Source of the DNA: CAVROP01 sp050008495
GTDB taxonomy: Bacteria > Acidobacteriota > Terriglobia > UBA7540
DNA: 64,000 nt
Assembly: GCA_050008495.1 (NCBI GenBank)
Contig: JBEKMN010000068.1
Location: 3,100-67,099, forward strand
Direction of reading: 5' to 3'
Each line of letters starts with the position of its first letter. Position 1 is the first letter of the stretch. The notes below the pieces were generated by a model that saw only the letters and a program-made list of their open reading frames with translations, searched no databases and was not told the origin of the DNA. The position numbers and the translations under genes were made by a program. Shown here in pieces: positions 1-7,924 of the stretch.

Positions 1-403
1 CGGCCCCGATTGCCGCGTTTCCGGAACTTGAATTCACAACAATGCGCTTGCGGCTCTCGAATGACGCCGTCCCCTCGAAGACCTTCACGCCGTTCGCTGC
101 CAGCAACTGCTTCACGCCGCCGCGCAAGTTACGAACCACCTGATCTTTCCGCTCGGCCATGGCGGAGTAATCGAAAGAGGCCGATTCGGTCTTGAGACCC
201 AGGCTTGCCGACGACCTCATCCGCGCATAAAGGTCGGAAGTGTGGATCAACGCCTTGGAAGGAATGCAGCCGTAATTCAGACACGTCCCGCCCAGATACT
301 CCCGCTCGACCAGAGCGACGGAAGCACCCAATTGCGCGGCTCGAATCGCTGCCGGGTACCCTCCCGGCCCTGCGCCGATTACCACTACGCCAAACGTTTC
401 CAC
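1..403 (-). CDS. lpdA: Dihydrolipoyl dehydrogenase (E3), N-terminal part
   Basis: Flavoprotein that re-oxidises dihydrolipoamide on the E2 subunit and passes electrons to NAD+. About 134 residues are visible; the rest lies beyond the left edge. The start is GTG at 403, preceded by GAGGAG. The product begins with an FAD-binding GxGxxG loop (VVIGAGPGGYPAA, residues 7-19) and carries the redox disulfide motif GGTCLNYGCIPSK with C41 and C46. The start lies inside the end of the upstream E2 gene (19-bp overlap), so the two are translationally coupled. Family assignment is certain; the exact complex served is inferred from the operon. Confidence 0.95.
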   Translation of the reverse strand, partial: METFGVVVIGAGPGGYPAAIRAAQLGASVALVEREYLGGTCLNYGCIPSKALIHTSDLYARMRSSASLGLKTESASFDYSAMAERKDQVVRNLRGGVKQLLAANGVKVFEGTASFESRKRIVVNSSSGNAAIGA

Positions 404-1767
404 AGTGATATCTCCTCGAGTTTTTGTTTTATGGCATTCGCAAATCGGGCGGCGGTGGCGCCGTCGATGATGCGATGATCGGAAGACAGCGTCATTTTCA
501 TGATGTCCCGGACAACAATCTGGTCGTCTTTGACCACCGGTTGCTTGAGCGTGCTCGACACCGCAAGGATGGCGCTCTCACCGGGATTGATGATGGCCGT
601 GAAATTCTCGATATCCAGCATCCCCATGTTAGAAATAGTAAAGGTGCTGCCGCCCATTTCATCAGGCGTGAGTCTGCCCGCGCGTGCCTTGGCAATCAAC
701 TCGGTGGCGGCGGCGTGCAGTTCCGCCAGACTCAACTCCTCCGCGTCTCGGATCACCGGCACCACCAACCCCTGCTCGAGGTTCACCGCCAAGCCCAGAT
801 GAACCCTGCTGTGCCAGCGAACGTTCTTGCCGTCCGTAGTGCTGTTCACCACCGGGAACTCGACAAGGCTGAGCGCCACAGCTTTCTGAATGAAATCCGT
901 CACGGTGTAAGGCGCGCCCTGTGCCTTCAGCTCGGAACGGAAATTGACCAGTTCAGTCATATCCACGGCCACGGTGACGAAGAAGTGCGGCGTGGTCGTA
1001 AAACTCTCGGTGAGCCGCGAGGCGATCGTCTGGCGCATTCGGCTCATGGGCTGCGGCTTTTCAGCGATGGCTCTTTCGACCACCGCCACGGTAATACGTC
1101 CCTGGCCGTTCTGGCCGTCCAAGGTCAGGACGTCGATGTTCTCCTTGGCCGCGAGACGCTTCGCCGCCGGGGTGATGCGAAGCCGGTCGTACCCCTTCGA
1201 CTCGAGATATTTTCTTACGTCCCGCTCCACAATCCTGCCCAAAGGACCCGTCCCCACGATCGACGTGGGATTGATGGCGGACTCCCGGGCTAGCTTGGCG
1301 GCGCGTGGGCTGATGCGGAACACTTCCGGGACCGCCATCACGCTAGGCGCGGGATGCTGGGGCGGTTCGCGAACCTCCCCTACAGGCGCGGCGGGCCGCT
1401 CGAAGCGCGCTTCGGCCATTCCTCTCGAGGGTGACAGTGCGGCTGGACTCGGGATTTCTGTTGAGGCGGCTACCGGATGCGGCGTTCGAAACTCGGGCGA
1501 CGCAGCTGCCACTTCCGGAATGGCCTCGCCAGGATCACCCACAAAACCGACTGTTGTGTTGATGGGGACAGTGCTCCCTTCCTGGACTACCGTCTTCAGC
1601 AAGGTGCCCTCGAAAAAGCTCTCGACCTCGAGGAGGGCCTTGTCCGTCTCGATCTCGAAGAGGATGTCGCCTTTGGCGACGGGATCTCCTACTTTCTTCC
1701 GCCAGCGAACCAGCGTGCCCACTTCCTCAGATTGCCCCAACTTGGGCATCGTGATCGGTCGAACCAT
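385..1767 (-). CDS. pdhC: 2-oxo-acid dehydrogenase E2 (dihydrolipoyllysine acyltransferase)
   Basis: Core acyltransferase of the complex, about 460 residues from the ATG at 1767 (AGAAGGGA lies upstream). The frame opens further upstream, but that part only translates an intergenic palindrome. Domain order: one lipoyl domain (residues 1-80, lipoylated K43 in ETDKALL); a Pro/Ala-rich linker; a peripheral-subunit-binding domain starting RISPRAAKLARE; a second segment of the same type starting RITPAAKRLAAKE; then the catalytic domain ending with the DHRIIDG active-site motif. Two binding-like segments in tandem are unusual, since one is normal. Pyruvate is the likeliest substrate, but branched-chain or acetoin E2s look alike. 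Confidence 0.93.
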   Translation of the reverse strand: MVRPITMPKLGQSEEVGTLVRWRKKVGDPVAKGDILFEIETDKALLEVESFFEGTLLKTVVQEGSTVPINTTVGFVGDPGEAIPEVAAASPEFRTPHPVAASTEIPSPAALSPSRGMAEARFERPAAPVGEVREPPQHPAPSVMAVPEVFRISPRAAKLARESAINPTSIVGTGPLGRIVERDVRKYLESKGYDRLRITPAAKRLAAKENIDVLTLDGQNGQGRITVAVVERAIAEKPQPMSRMRQTIASRLTESFTTTPHFFVTVAVDMTELVNFRSELKAQGAPYTVTDFIQKAVALSLVEFPVVNSTTDGKNVRWHSRVHLGLAVNLEQGLVVPVIRDAEELSLAELHAAATELIAKARAGRLTPDEMGGSTFTISNMGMLDIENFTAIINPGESAILAVSSTLKQPVVKDDQIVVRDIMKMTLSSDHRIIDGATAARFANAIKQKLEEISLWKRLA

Positions 1768-1784
1768 AGTCGTGATCCCTTCTT

Positions 1785-1813
1785 GGAGTGCGGCAGCTCC
1801 GCTGCCGCACTCC
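1785..1813. repeat. Perfect palindrome between the E1 and E2 genes
   Basis: A 13-bp perfect stem (GGAGTGCGGCAGC and its complement) closes on a 3-nt loop, in the 56-bp gap between E1 and E2 inside the operon. No T-run follows in the direction of transcription, so it is more likely a REP-like element or mRNA-stability hairpin than a full terminator. A related pair of half-sites lies at 12838-12855 and 12923-12940. Confidence 0.8.
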
Positions 1814-1823
1814 ACGCATCCCG

Positions 1824-4133
1824 TTACAGTATGGCTTTCGCCGCCTGGAAAATGTCATTCGCGTTGGGCAAGAAGACGGCCTCGAGAACGTGCGATTGCG
1901 GCGCAATGCCATCCTTGGCCCCCACGCGCATGATGGGCGCATCGAGATAATCGAAAACGTGTTCCTGAATCGTGGAAACGATTTCGCCCATAAAGCTGCC
2001 GATGGTCACCGACTGGCTCACCACCGCGCACCGCCCCGTCTTTTGCACCGAAGCGATGATGGTTTCCTTGTCGAGCGGAATCAGGCTGCGAATGTCGACC
2101 ACCTCGGCGCTCACGCCCAATTCCGCCTTCAGTCGGTCGGCGGCTTTGAGCGCATCGAGAATTGCCGGCCCCCATCCCACCAGCGTGATGTCCGTGCCCG
2201 CCCGCTTGACGTCCGTGACACCCAGCGGCACCAGGTACTCTTCTTCCGGCACGACGCCTTTGACGCCGTAGAGCAGTTGAGATTCAAGGAACAACACCGG
2301 GTTGTTATCGCGAATGGCCGATTTCATCATGCCCTTGGCATCGTAGGGTGTGGCCGGGTACGCCACGTACATGCCCGGAATATTCGCCACGCTCGATTCG
2401 AGGGTTTGCGAATGCTGCCCGCCGTAGCCCTTGCCGCCTCCGATCGAGGCACGAATGACCAGCGGGATTTCAACCTGCGCGCCGGACATGTAATGCCATT
2501 TGGCGGCTTGGTTGCACACCTGATCGCCGGCCATCAACAGGAAGTCCATATACATGAGCTCAGCCACCGGCCGCAAGCCGATCATGGCGGCGCCCACCGC
2601 CGTCCCGCAAATTGCGGCTTCTGAAATCGGCGTGTTGAAAACCCGCTCGCGGCCGAAAGTCTCCAGCAGGCCTTTGCTGAGCTTGAATGCTCCCCCGTAT
2701 TCGGCCACGTCTTCACCATAGAAGATGACGCGCGAATCGCGTTTCATCTCCTCGATTAAAGCTTCCTTGATGGCGTCACGATAGGTAATCTCGCCGTTGG
2801 TCCTTTTGATTGCGGGAGGCGGTTCGATGATCCTCACTTTTCGATATTGGGGCGGGACGGTCTCGACGTGAGTGTCCGTGTACATGTACTTGATCACGTC
2901 CTCGGGGCGGGGATCGGCGGCGTCTGCGGCACGCCGCGCGGCGCGCGCATTGCGCTCGCGGACGCGCGACTCGACCTCGGCCACACCCGCTTCGTCCAGA
3001 ACCGCGCTCTCTCGAAGCTGTGCCGCGAGATTGGTGATGGAGTCCACCGCTTTCCAGGCCGCTTCTTCCTCGCGCGTGCGGTACTCGTTGCGCGGGTCGC
3101 TCAGGGAGTGGCCGTAATAGCGGTAGGTGTTTACATCCAGAAAAACGGGGCCCTGGCCGTTGCGGCACAGTTCCGCGGCGCGCAACATCGCGTCGCGAAC
3201 GGCGAGCACGTCCATGCCGTTCACCACCTCAGCGTGCATGTTGCAGTCTGAGAAACCCGCCGCACGCCGCGCCAGGTGCGCCACGCCCATCACCTCGTTG
3301 TCGGCGCGGCCCGTCATGCCGTAGTGGTTGTTGAGCACGAAAAAGACGATGGGTGCGCCGAAGGGGTGATCGCCGGCTAGTTCGTTCGTGAACTGAACTT
3401 GCGAGGCGAAATTCAATGATTCGAGCACCACGCCGTTCGCATACGCGCCGTCACCCGCAAAGCAGCAAACCACCGCGCCGTTGCGCAGATAGCGGCTTCC
3501 CACCGCCGCCCCGGTGGCGATGGGAACGCTGCCGCCCACGATGGCGTTCGCTCCCAGGTGGCCGACCGTGAAGTCGGCAATGTGCATGCTGCCGCCGCGG
3601 CCTTTGCAGTAACCGTCTTCTTTTCCGAAAAGCTCGGCAAGAGTGCGATACACGTGATCCTCGAGAGCCTTCTCGAGGAGTTCCGCGTGCATTGCGGCTT
3701 TCGACTCGGGGACGCGCCGGCGCAGCCGCTCGTCATCCATGGCGCGGATAGCCTGGCAGCCCCGAGCCAAGCTGTCGCCGTGGCCGCGGTGCGTGCTGGT
3801 GATGTAATCCTTCAGGTTCAAGGCGCTGCACGCCCCCACAGAAGCGCCTTCCTGGCCGATCGAGACATGCGTCGGCCCGCGGTAATTGAAATCCTTGATC
3901 GGCTCGTAGGCGCCGGAGCGCAGCTTCACGATCATCTCTTCCATCTCGCGGATCATCAGCATGTCCTCGAGAAGAGCGACAGCCGTGTTCGCTTCGATGC
4001 GGCCTGCCTCGAGCTCGCTTCGCAGGTCACCCTTGAACCGGTAGCTCGGAATCTTCCCACAGTCGATTTCGAAGGGCCGGAAATCCGGTCTTAAATCGCT
4101 GAGGTAACTTACGCTGGTTTTTGTGCTTCCCAA
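1824..4133 (-). CDS. Fused 2-oxo-acid dehydrogenase E1 alpha/beta
   Basis: Thiamine-diphosphate-dependent decarboxylase component, 769 residues, with alpha and beta subunits joined in one chain. The alpha half carries the ThDP motif GDGAYANG (GDG at 227-229) and the GYCKGRGGSMH loop. The beta half starts near residue 447 (TYRDAIKEALIEEM) and contains YGEDVAEYGG and GGKGYGGQHSQ. The alpha half has roughly 40 extra residues (about 127-165) before the GYCKGRGG loop compared with usual E1 alpha. The start is TTG at 4133, supported by AAGGAGG five bases upstream. It is first in the operon with E2 and E3, so a pyruvate or related dehydrogenase complex is inferred. Confidence 0.92.
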   Translation of the reverse strand: MGSTKTSVSYLSDLRPDFRPFEIDCGKIPSYRFKGDLRSELEAGRIEANTAVALLEDMLMIREMEEMIVKLRSGAYEPIKDFNYRGPTHVSIGQEGASVGACSALNLKDYITSTHRGHGDSLARGCQAIRAMDDERLRRRVPESKAAMHAELLEKALEDHVYRTLAELFGKEDGYCKGRGGSMHIADFTVGHLGANAIVGGSVPIATGAAVGSRYLRNGAVVCCFAGDGAYANGVVLESLNFASQVQFTNELAGDHPFGAPIVFFVLNNHYGMTGRADNEVMGVAHLARRAAGFSDCNMHAEVVNGMDVLAVRDAMLRAAELCRNGQGPVFLDVNTYRYYGHSLSDPRNEYRTREEEAAWKAVDSITNLAAQLRESAVLDEAGVAEVESRVRERNARAARRAADAADPRPEDVIKYMYTDTHVETVPPQYRKVRIIEPPPAIKRTNGEITYRDAIKEALIEEMKRDSRVIFYGEDVAEYGGAFKLSKGLLETFGRERVFNTPISEAAICGTAVGAAMIGLRPVAELMYMDFLLMAGDQVCNQAAKWHYMSGAQVEIPLVIRASIGGGKGYGGQHSQTLESSVANIPGMYVAYPATPYDAKGMMKSAIRDNNPVLFLESQLLYGVKGVVPEEEYLVPLGVTDVKRAGTDITLVGWGPAILDALKAADRLKAELGVSAEVVDIRSLIPLDKETIIASVQKTGRCAVVSQSVTIGSFMGEIVSTIQEHVFDYLDAPIMRVGAKDGIAPQSHVLEAVFLPNANDIFQAAKAIL

Positions 4134-4152
4134 TGCGTCCTCCTTGTCGGAA

Positions 4153-4314
4153 GTCGAGAGTCAAGAGTCGAGAGTCAAAAGTAAAGAACCGCGGACTCTG
4201 TCACGGGGGTGCGCCGTACCGGCGCGTCTTACGAGGTCGAAGGTTGAGAACGAGAACCCAACCCTATTCGACTCCGGGTTTTTGACTCTCGACTCTCGAC
4301 TTTTGACTCTCAAC
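4153..4314. repeat. Inverted pair of heptamer arrays (GAGAGTC type)
   Basis: The left array (4153-4182) repeats GAGAGTC/AAGAGTC every 7 bp. The right array (4284-4314) is its reverse complement (GACTCTC units) and ends 5 bp before the stop codon of the DeoR-type gene. The 100 bp between them hold no recognisable gene. Confidence 0.8.
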
Positions 4315-4319
4315 TGTTC

Positions 4320-5099
4320 TCACGTCCGCACCACCTCTACGCCGTCCTTGCGGAGTCGGCTCGAGAACTTTCGATCAACCTGCTTGTCCGTTATCAGCAC
4401 TTGAACTCGACCCAACTGTCCAGCGCACGCAAACGAAACCTTGCCCACCTTGCTGTGGTCCGCCAGAAGAAAAACCTGGCGCGCGTGTTGCATAACGAGT
4501 TCCTTGGTATAGGCTTCGCTCGGATCAGTGGTGGTAAGCCCATCCTCAAGCGTGAGTCCGATCGTCCCCATGAACGCTTTATCCACGTGTACCTCGTCCA
4601 AGGTAAGACGCGTCAGCGGGCCAACCAGCGTCTGGCTGAGGCGACGGAACTCACCACCGATCAGGATCACCCGCGGTCCCTGCGCTGCCAGCTCAATGGC
4701 GGCGCGCAGGGAATTGGTAACCACGGTAAGGTTCGAGCGGTCGCGGATCAATCGCGCCAATTCCAGGACCGTGCTTCCCCCATCCAGAAAAATCGTGTCG
4801 TTGGGCTGGATGAATTTGAGCGCCGCCTGAGCGATGCGTTGCTTTTCTCTGGCGGCGATCGAAGTCTTGTCGTCGAACAGCGGCTCCTCGAGCCGGCTTT
4901 CCGTGCCCACCCCACCGCCGTGAACGCGCCGCACTTCGCCCAGGCTCTCGAGTTGAGCCAAGTCCCGGCGAACCGTGGCCGCTGAAACCTCAAGCCGGCG
5001 GGACAACTCCTCGACACTCACGACGTGATCGATGCGCAGGATTTCCCGCAGCCGCTCGAGGCGTTTCGGTGCGAGTTCCCTTGGCTTGCCCGATTTCAA
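4320..5099 (-). CDS. DeoR-family transcriptional regulator
   Basis: Sugar-responsive repressor of the DeoR/GlpR type, about 259 residues. An N-terminal winged helix-turn-helix (SVEELSRRLEVSAATVRRDL) is followed by a DeoR C-terminal sensor domain with the sugar-phosphate-isomerase fold (FLDGGSTVLELARL, LADHSKVGK). The open frame continues to an ATG at 5147, but that part translates a dispersed repeat (MLRSAQHD). I prefer the TTG at 5099, preceded by GAGGTGA. A promoter and an inverted repeat lie upstream at 5186-5222, suggesting autoregulation. It is divergent from an amidase, and sugar genes follow. The effector is not known. Confidence 0.85.
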   Translation of the reverse strand: MKSGKPRELAPKRLERLREILRIDHVVSVEELSRRLEVSAATVRRDLAQLESLGEVRRVHGGGVGTESRLEEPLFDDKTSIAAREKQRIAQAALKFIQPNDTIFLDGGSTVLELARLIRDRSNLTVVTNSLRAAIELAAQGPRVILIGGEFRRLSQTLVGPLTRLTLDEVHVDKAFMGTIGLTLEDGLTTTDPSEAYTKELVMQHARQVFLLADHSKVGKVSFACAGQLGRVQVLITDKQVDRKFSSRLRKDGVEVVRT

Positions 5100-5123
5100 T
5101 CGTTCACCTCGAATGCGGGTCCT

Positions 5124-5153
5124 GTCATGCTGCGCGGAGCGAAGCATCTCTGT
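5124..5153. repeat. Dispersed TGTCATnCTG..GCGAAGC repeat
   Basis: A single arm of a repeat family that recurs at 38745-38811, 57972-58029 and 63281-63371. Here it overlaps the apparent 5' extension of the DeoR-type frame, which is why that extension should not be read as protein. Confidence 0.65.
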
Positions 5154-5185
5154 AGTTTGCCTCGGCCCGGGCCTATGTTCAATTC

Positions 5186-5222
5186 TGATTGATTATATGA
5201 CAGATTTGATCGAAATCAATCA
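5186..5222. promoter_or_regulatory. Promoter with overlapping operator-like inverted repeat
   Basis: On the minus strand a perfect -10 TATAAT (5197-5192) lies 16 bp from TTGATT (5219-5214), pointing at the DeoR-type gene. The same region is bracketed by the perfect inverted repeat TGATTGATT (5186-5194) and AATCAATCA (5214-5222). The arms cover both promoter boxes, as expected for an autoregulatory operator. It may also affect the divergent amidase gene. Read by eye only. Confidence 0.6.
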
Positions 5223-5402
5223 AATTCTTCCGCACCGCAGAAGCGTGGAGGATTGACGACAAAGGGCCCTTTCCCAGCGTCTCAGCGACTCTGCGGGGCG
5301 AGAGGTTGCGGGAGGGCGTCTCGCACACCACGCAGGCCTGCGCTGACCATCCGCGCCTGTAATTATCCCACGTGATATCATCAGACCTTCGAGTGGATCA
5401 CT

Positions 5403-6788
5403 ATGGAACTGATTTTCGCCTCGGCGCGCGAACAAGCCAAAGCGATCAGAGAAAAGCAAATCTCCTCGGCAGAGCTTACGCAAGTGTGTCTCGCGCGAAT
5501 CGCCGAGGTCAATCCCAAGCTGAACGCCGTCGTGCAACTTCCCGCGGCAACGGCGATGGCCGAAGCCCGCGCGGCTGACAGGGCTCTGGCTCGCGGCGAA
5601 ATCAGAGGGCCGTTGCACGGCGTTCCGTTTACGTTGAAAGACGCCATCGAGACAGAGGGGGTGGCCTCGACGGGGGGAACCCTGGGCCGCGCCAACTATG
5701 TGCCTAAGGAAGACGCCACGGTGGTGAAGCGCTTGCGCGCTGCCGGGTGCATTCTCCTCGGCAAGACGAACTGCCCCGAATTCGGCTGGGCATGGGAGAG
5801 CGACAACCTTATCTATGGCCGGACGAATAACCCTTACGACCTGTCGCTGTCGCCGGGCGGAAGCAGCGGCGGCGAATCTGCCATCATCGCAGCCGGCGGA
5901 TCGCCGTTCGGCTTGGGCAGCGACGCGGGTGGGAGCGTGCGCTTCCCTGCCCATTGCACGGGAATCGCAGCGATCAAGCCGACTTCCGGCCGTGTTCCGC
6001 GTACCGGCCACTTCCCCGGCCCCGGCGGGACGCTCGATGCGCTCTGGCAAATCGGCCCGCTGGCGCGAAGCGTCGAAGACCTTAATACGATCCTGCCCGT
6101 CATTTCCGGCGTGGATTGGCGCGATCACGCCGTTGTCCCCATGCCGTTGGGCGATGCGGAAAAAGTCAACCTCAAGGCCCTGCGCGTGGCGTTTCACACT
6201 GATAATGGAATCGAGACTCCCAGCCAAGAAACCATCGACGCTGTGTTGAGTGCAGCGAAAGCCCTCGAAACAAGCGTCTCCGGCATTGAGGAGGCGCGAC
6301 CGCCGGGGATTGAGCAAACCTACGATATCTATTTCGGGCTATTCACTGCCGACGGGGGTGTGGGGCTCGAAGAACTGCTCGAGGCGGCCGGAACCAGCCA
6401 AGTTCATCCACTCATGCAGCGTGTCCTGGAGTTGCAACGCTCCCACGCCAAGTCGATGGCGGCTTTCGTCGAGTTGACCGCACAATGGGACGCGTTCCGC
6501 CGCTCTCTCCTTGCTTTCATGGAGCATTATGACGTTCTCGTGTGCCCGGTCTGCTCGTTCACGGGCATGGTCCACGGTTCGACTTACGACCGCCTGCCGG
6601 CCTTCAGCTACACCATGACGTCTAACCTGACGGGCTGGCCGGCGGCGGTGGTCAGGGCTGGAAGCACTCGCGGCGGCTTGCCGATTGGCGTGCAGATCGT
6701 GGCGCGACCGTGGCGCGAGGACGTGGCACTGGCCGTGGCCGCGAGAATTGAGAAATCTTTGGGCGGTTACCAGCCCCCGCCTCTGTAG
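5403..6788 (+). CDS. Amidase-signature hydrolase
   Basis: Serine amidohydrolase of 461 residues, the usual length for GatA/amidase-signature enzymes. The Ser-cisSer-Lys triad is present: K79 (TLKDA), S154 in SPGGSSGGES, and nucleophile S178 in GSDAGGSVRFP; the spacing equals that of the family. No signal peptide, so it is cytoplasmic. No GatB or GatC neighbour is visible, so a tRNA amidotransferase role is not supported; a stand-alone amidase acting on an unknown amide is more likely. It stands divergent from the DeoR-type regulator across a shared control region, which suggests but does not show co-regulation. Confidence 0.9.
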   Translation: MELIFASAREQAKAIREKQISSAELTQVCLARIAEVNPKLNAVVQLPAATAMAEARAADRALARGEIRGPLHGVPFTLKDAIETEGVASTGGTLGRANYVPKEDATVVKRLRAAGCILLGKTNCPEFGWAWESDNLIYGRTNNPYDLSLSPGGSSGGESAIIAAGGSPFGLGSDAGGSVRFPAHCTGIAAIKPTSGRVPRTGHFPGPGGTLDALWQIGPLARSVEDLNTILPVISGVDWRDHAVVPMPLGDAEKVNLKALRVAFHTDNGIETPSQETIDAVLSAAKALETSVSGIEEARPPGIEQTYDIYFGLFTADGGVGLEELLEAAGTSQVHPLMQRVLELQRSHAKSMAAFVELTAQWDAFRRSLLAFMEHYDVLVCPVCSFTGMVHGSTYDRLPAFSYTMTSNLTGWPAAVVRAGSTRGGLPIGVQIVARPWREDVALAVAARIEKSLGGYQPPPL

Positions 6789-6795
6789 CCTGCAT

Positions 6796-6942
6796 TGTGG
6801 TGCGGGCGTCTCGCCCGCTGTCACGCGGGCATTCCTTCGCTGCGCTCAGGACAGGCTCTGCCCGCGCCCTCCTGTTTTTCGGAACTCCTTTTCGGCGGTC
6901 TTCACGCGGGAGCGGGACAGCGGGCGAGACGCCCGCACCACA
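6796..6942. repeat. 27-bp perfect inverted repeats bounding a 147-bp element
   Basis: The arms at 6796-6822 and 6916-6942 are exact reverse complements (they begin TGTGGTGCGGGCGTCTCG). The 93 bp between them contain a TTCGCTGCGCTCAGGACAGG fragment related to another dispersed repeat. It lies between the amidase and the NagB-like gene. It has the size and shape of a small non-autonomous palindromic element. Confidence 0.85.
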
Positions 6943-7022
6943 CGCTGGGCCTGCCTTTGAGGTTTCATGCTAAGATGTTCCGACGCGGCGCTGATTCTGC
7001 TGCGGCTCACTTGGGGGAAGTG

Positions 7023-7802
7023 ATGGCACCAAGCCCTATATCTTCATTCAAAGTCGGCACGCTGGCCGTAGAGGTTTACGAAGACCGCAACGCCTTAGGT
7101 CAGGCGGCGGCAACCATGGCGGCAAGCCGACTGCGTGAATTGGCGAAGCAGCACGAGAATATTCCGGTGATTTTTGCCACCGGCGATTCGCAACGGGCGA
7201 CCCTGCACGCGCTCGCCGCCATGCCGGACGTGCCCTGGAATCAAGTCATCGGTTTTCGAATGGACGAATACGTGGGCCTTCCGGAGGGCCACCCTGCTTC
7301 GTTCTCGCGTTACATGCGGGAGAATCTGACGAGCCGTGTTCAGTTGCTGCACATGTATGAGATTGACGGCGCTGCGGCCAACGTGCAGAAGACCTGCTGG
7401 GAATATGCGGAGTTGCTCCGGGCGCACGCACCCTTGCTCTGCCTTCTGGGCGTTGGCGAGAACGGCCACCTGGCGTTCAACGATCCGGCGGAAGCGCTCT
7501 TCGACGACCCGGTCGACGTTAAACCGGTTACGCTGGACCTTGTTTGCCGCCAACAGCAGGTTAACGAGGGCTGTTTTTCCAACGTCGCTGAAATGCCGGA
7601 AAGGGCCATCACAATTACAGTGCCCGCGCTCTTTCGCGTGCCGGAGTTGATCCTTTCGATTCCGGGCCCACGCAAGGCACAGATTGTAAAACGGACTCTG
7701 TACGATCCCATTTCGACTGCTTGCCCGGCAACGATCCTGCGGCGGCATGCTAATGCGAGGTTGTTCCTGGACCGAGCTTCGGCGGCGGAATTGACCCTAT
7801 GA
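7023..7802 (+). CDS. NagB-family glucosamine-6-phosphate deaminase/isomerase-like protein
   Basis: 259 residues from the ATG at 7023 (GGGGGAAG just upstream); the in-frame extension upstream translates a repeat. The fold is that of NagB: a DEY motif at 81-83 (family general base) and the loop GVGENGHLAFNDP at 143-155. In E. coli NagB the matching catalytic triad is Asp141-His143-Glu148; here it reads N147-H149-D154. Two of the three residues are therefore altered and deaminase activity is uncertain. A related sugar-phosphate isomerase or lactonase is possible. The next gene is a sugar-acid-type MFS transporter, consistent with sugar catabolism. Confidence 0.8.
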   Translation: MAPSPISSFKVGTLAVEVYEDRNALGQAAATMAASRLRELAKQHENIPVIFATGDSQRATLHALAAMPDVPWNQVIGFRMDEYVGLPEGHPASFSRYMRENLTSRVQLLHMYEIDGAAANVQKTCWEYAELLRAHAPLLCLLGVGENGHLAFNDPAEALFDDPVDVKPVTLDLVCRQQQVNEGCFSNVAEMPERAITITVPALFRVPELILSIPGPRKAQIVKRTLYDPISTACPATILRRHANARLFLDRASAAELTL

Positions 7803-7809
7803 AGACTAT

Positions 7810-7895
7810 GTAGGGGCGGCCCTTGCGGCCGCCTGCGGCCTGGCGCTCGAAGGCTTTGAGCCGCAGTGCGGGCAACCACAAGGATTGCCCCTACG
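7810..7895. repeat. Inverted GTAGGGGC palindromic element
   Basis: The left arm GTAGGGGCGGCCCTTGCGG (from 7810) and the right arm ending GGATTGCCCCTACG (7895) are imperfect reverse complements. The same family occurs at 24744-24771 and 61939-62055. It fills the gap between the NagB-like and MFS genes. Confidence 0.75.
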
Positions 7896-7924
7896 ACGAC
7901 AACGCCGGTTAGGGAACCAAAACT

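Noticed and set aside
424..1933. Long plus-strand frames opposite the E2 gene
   Set aside because: Shadows of the pdh operon; no ribosome sites and no recognisable domains.
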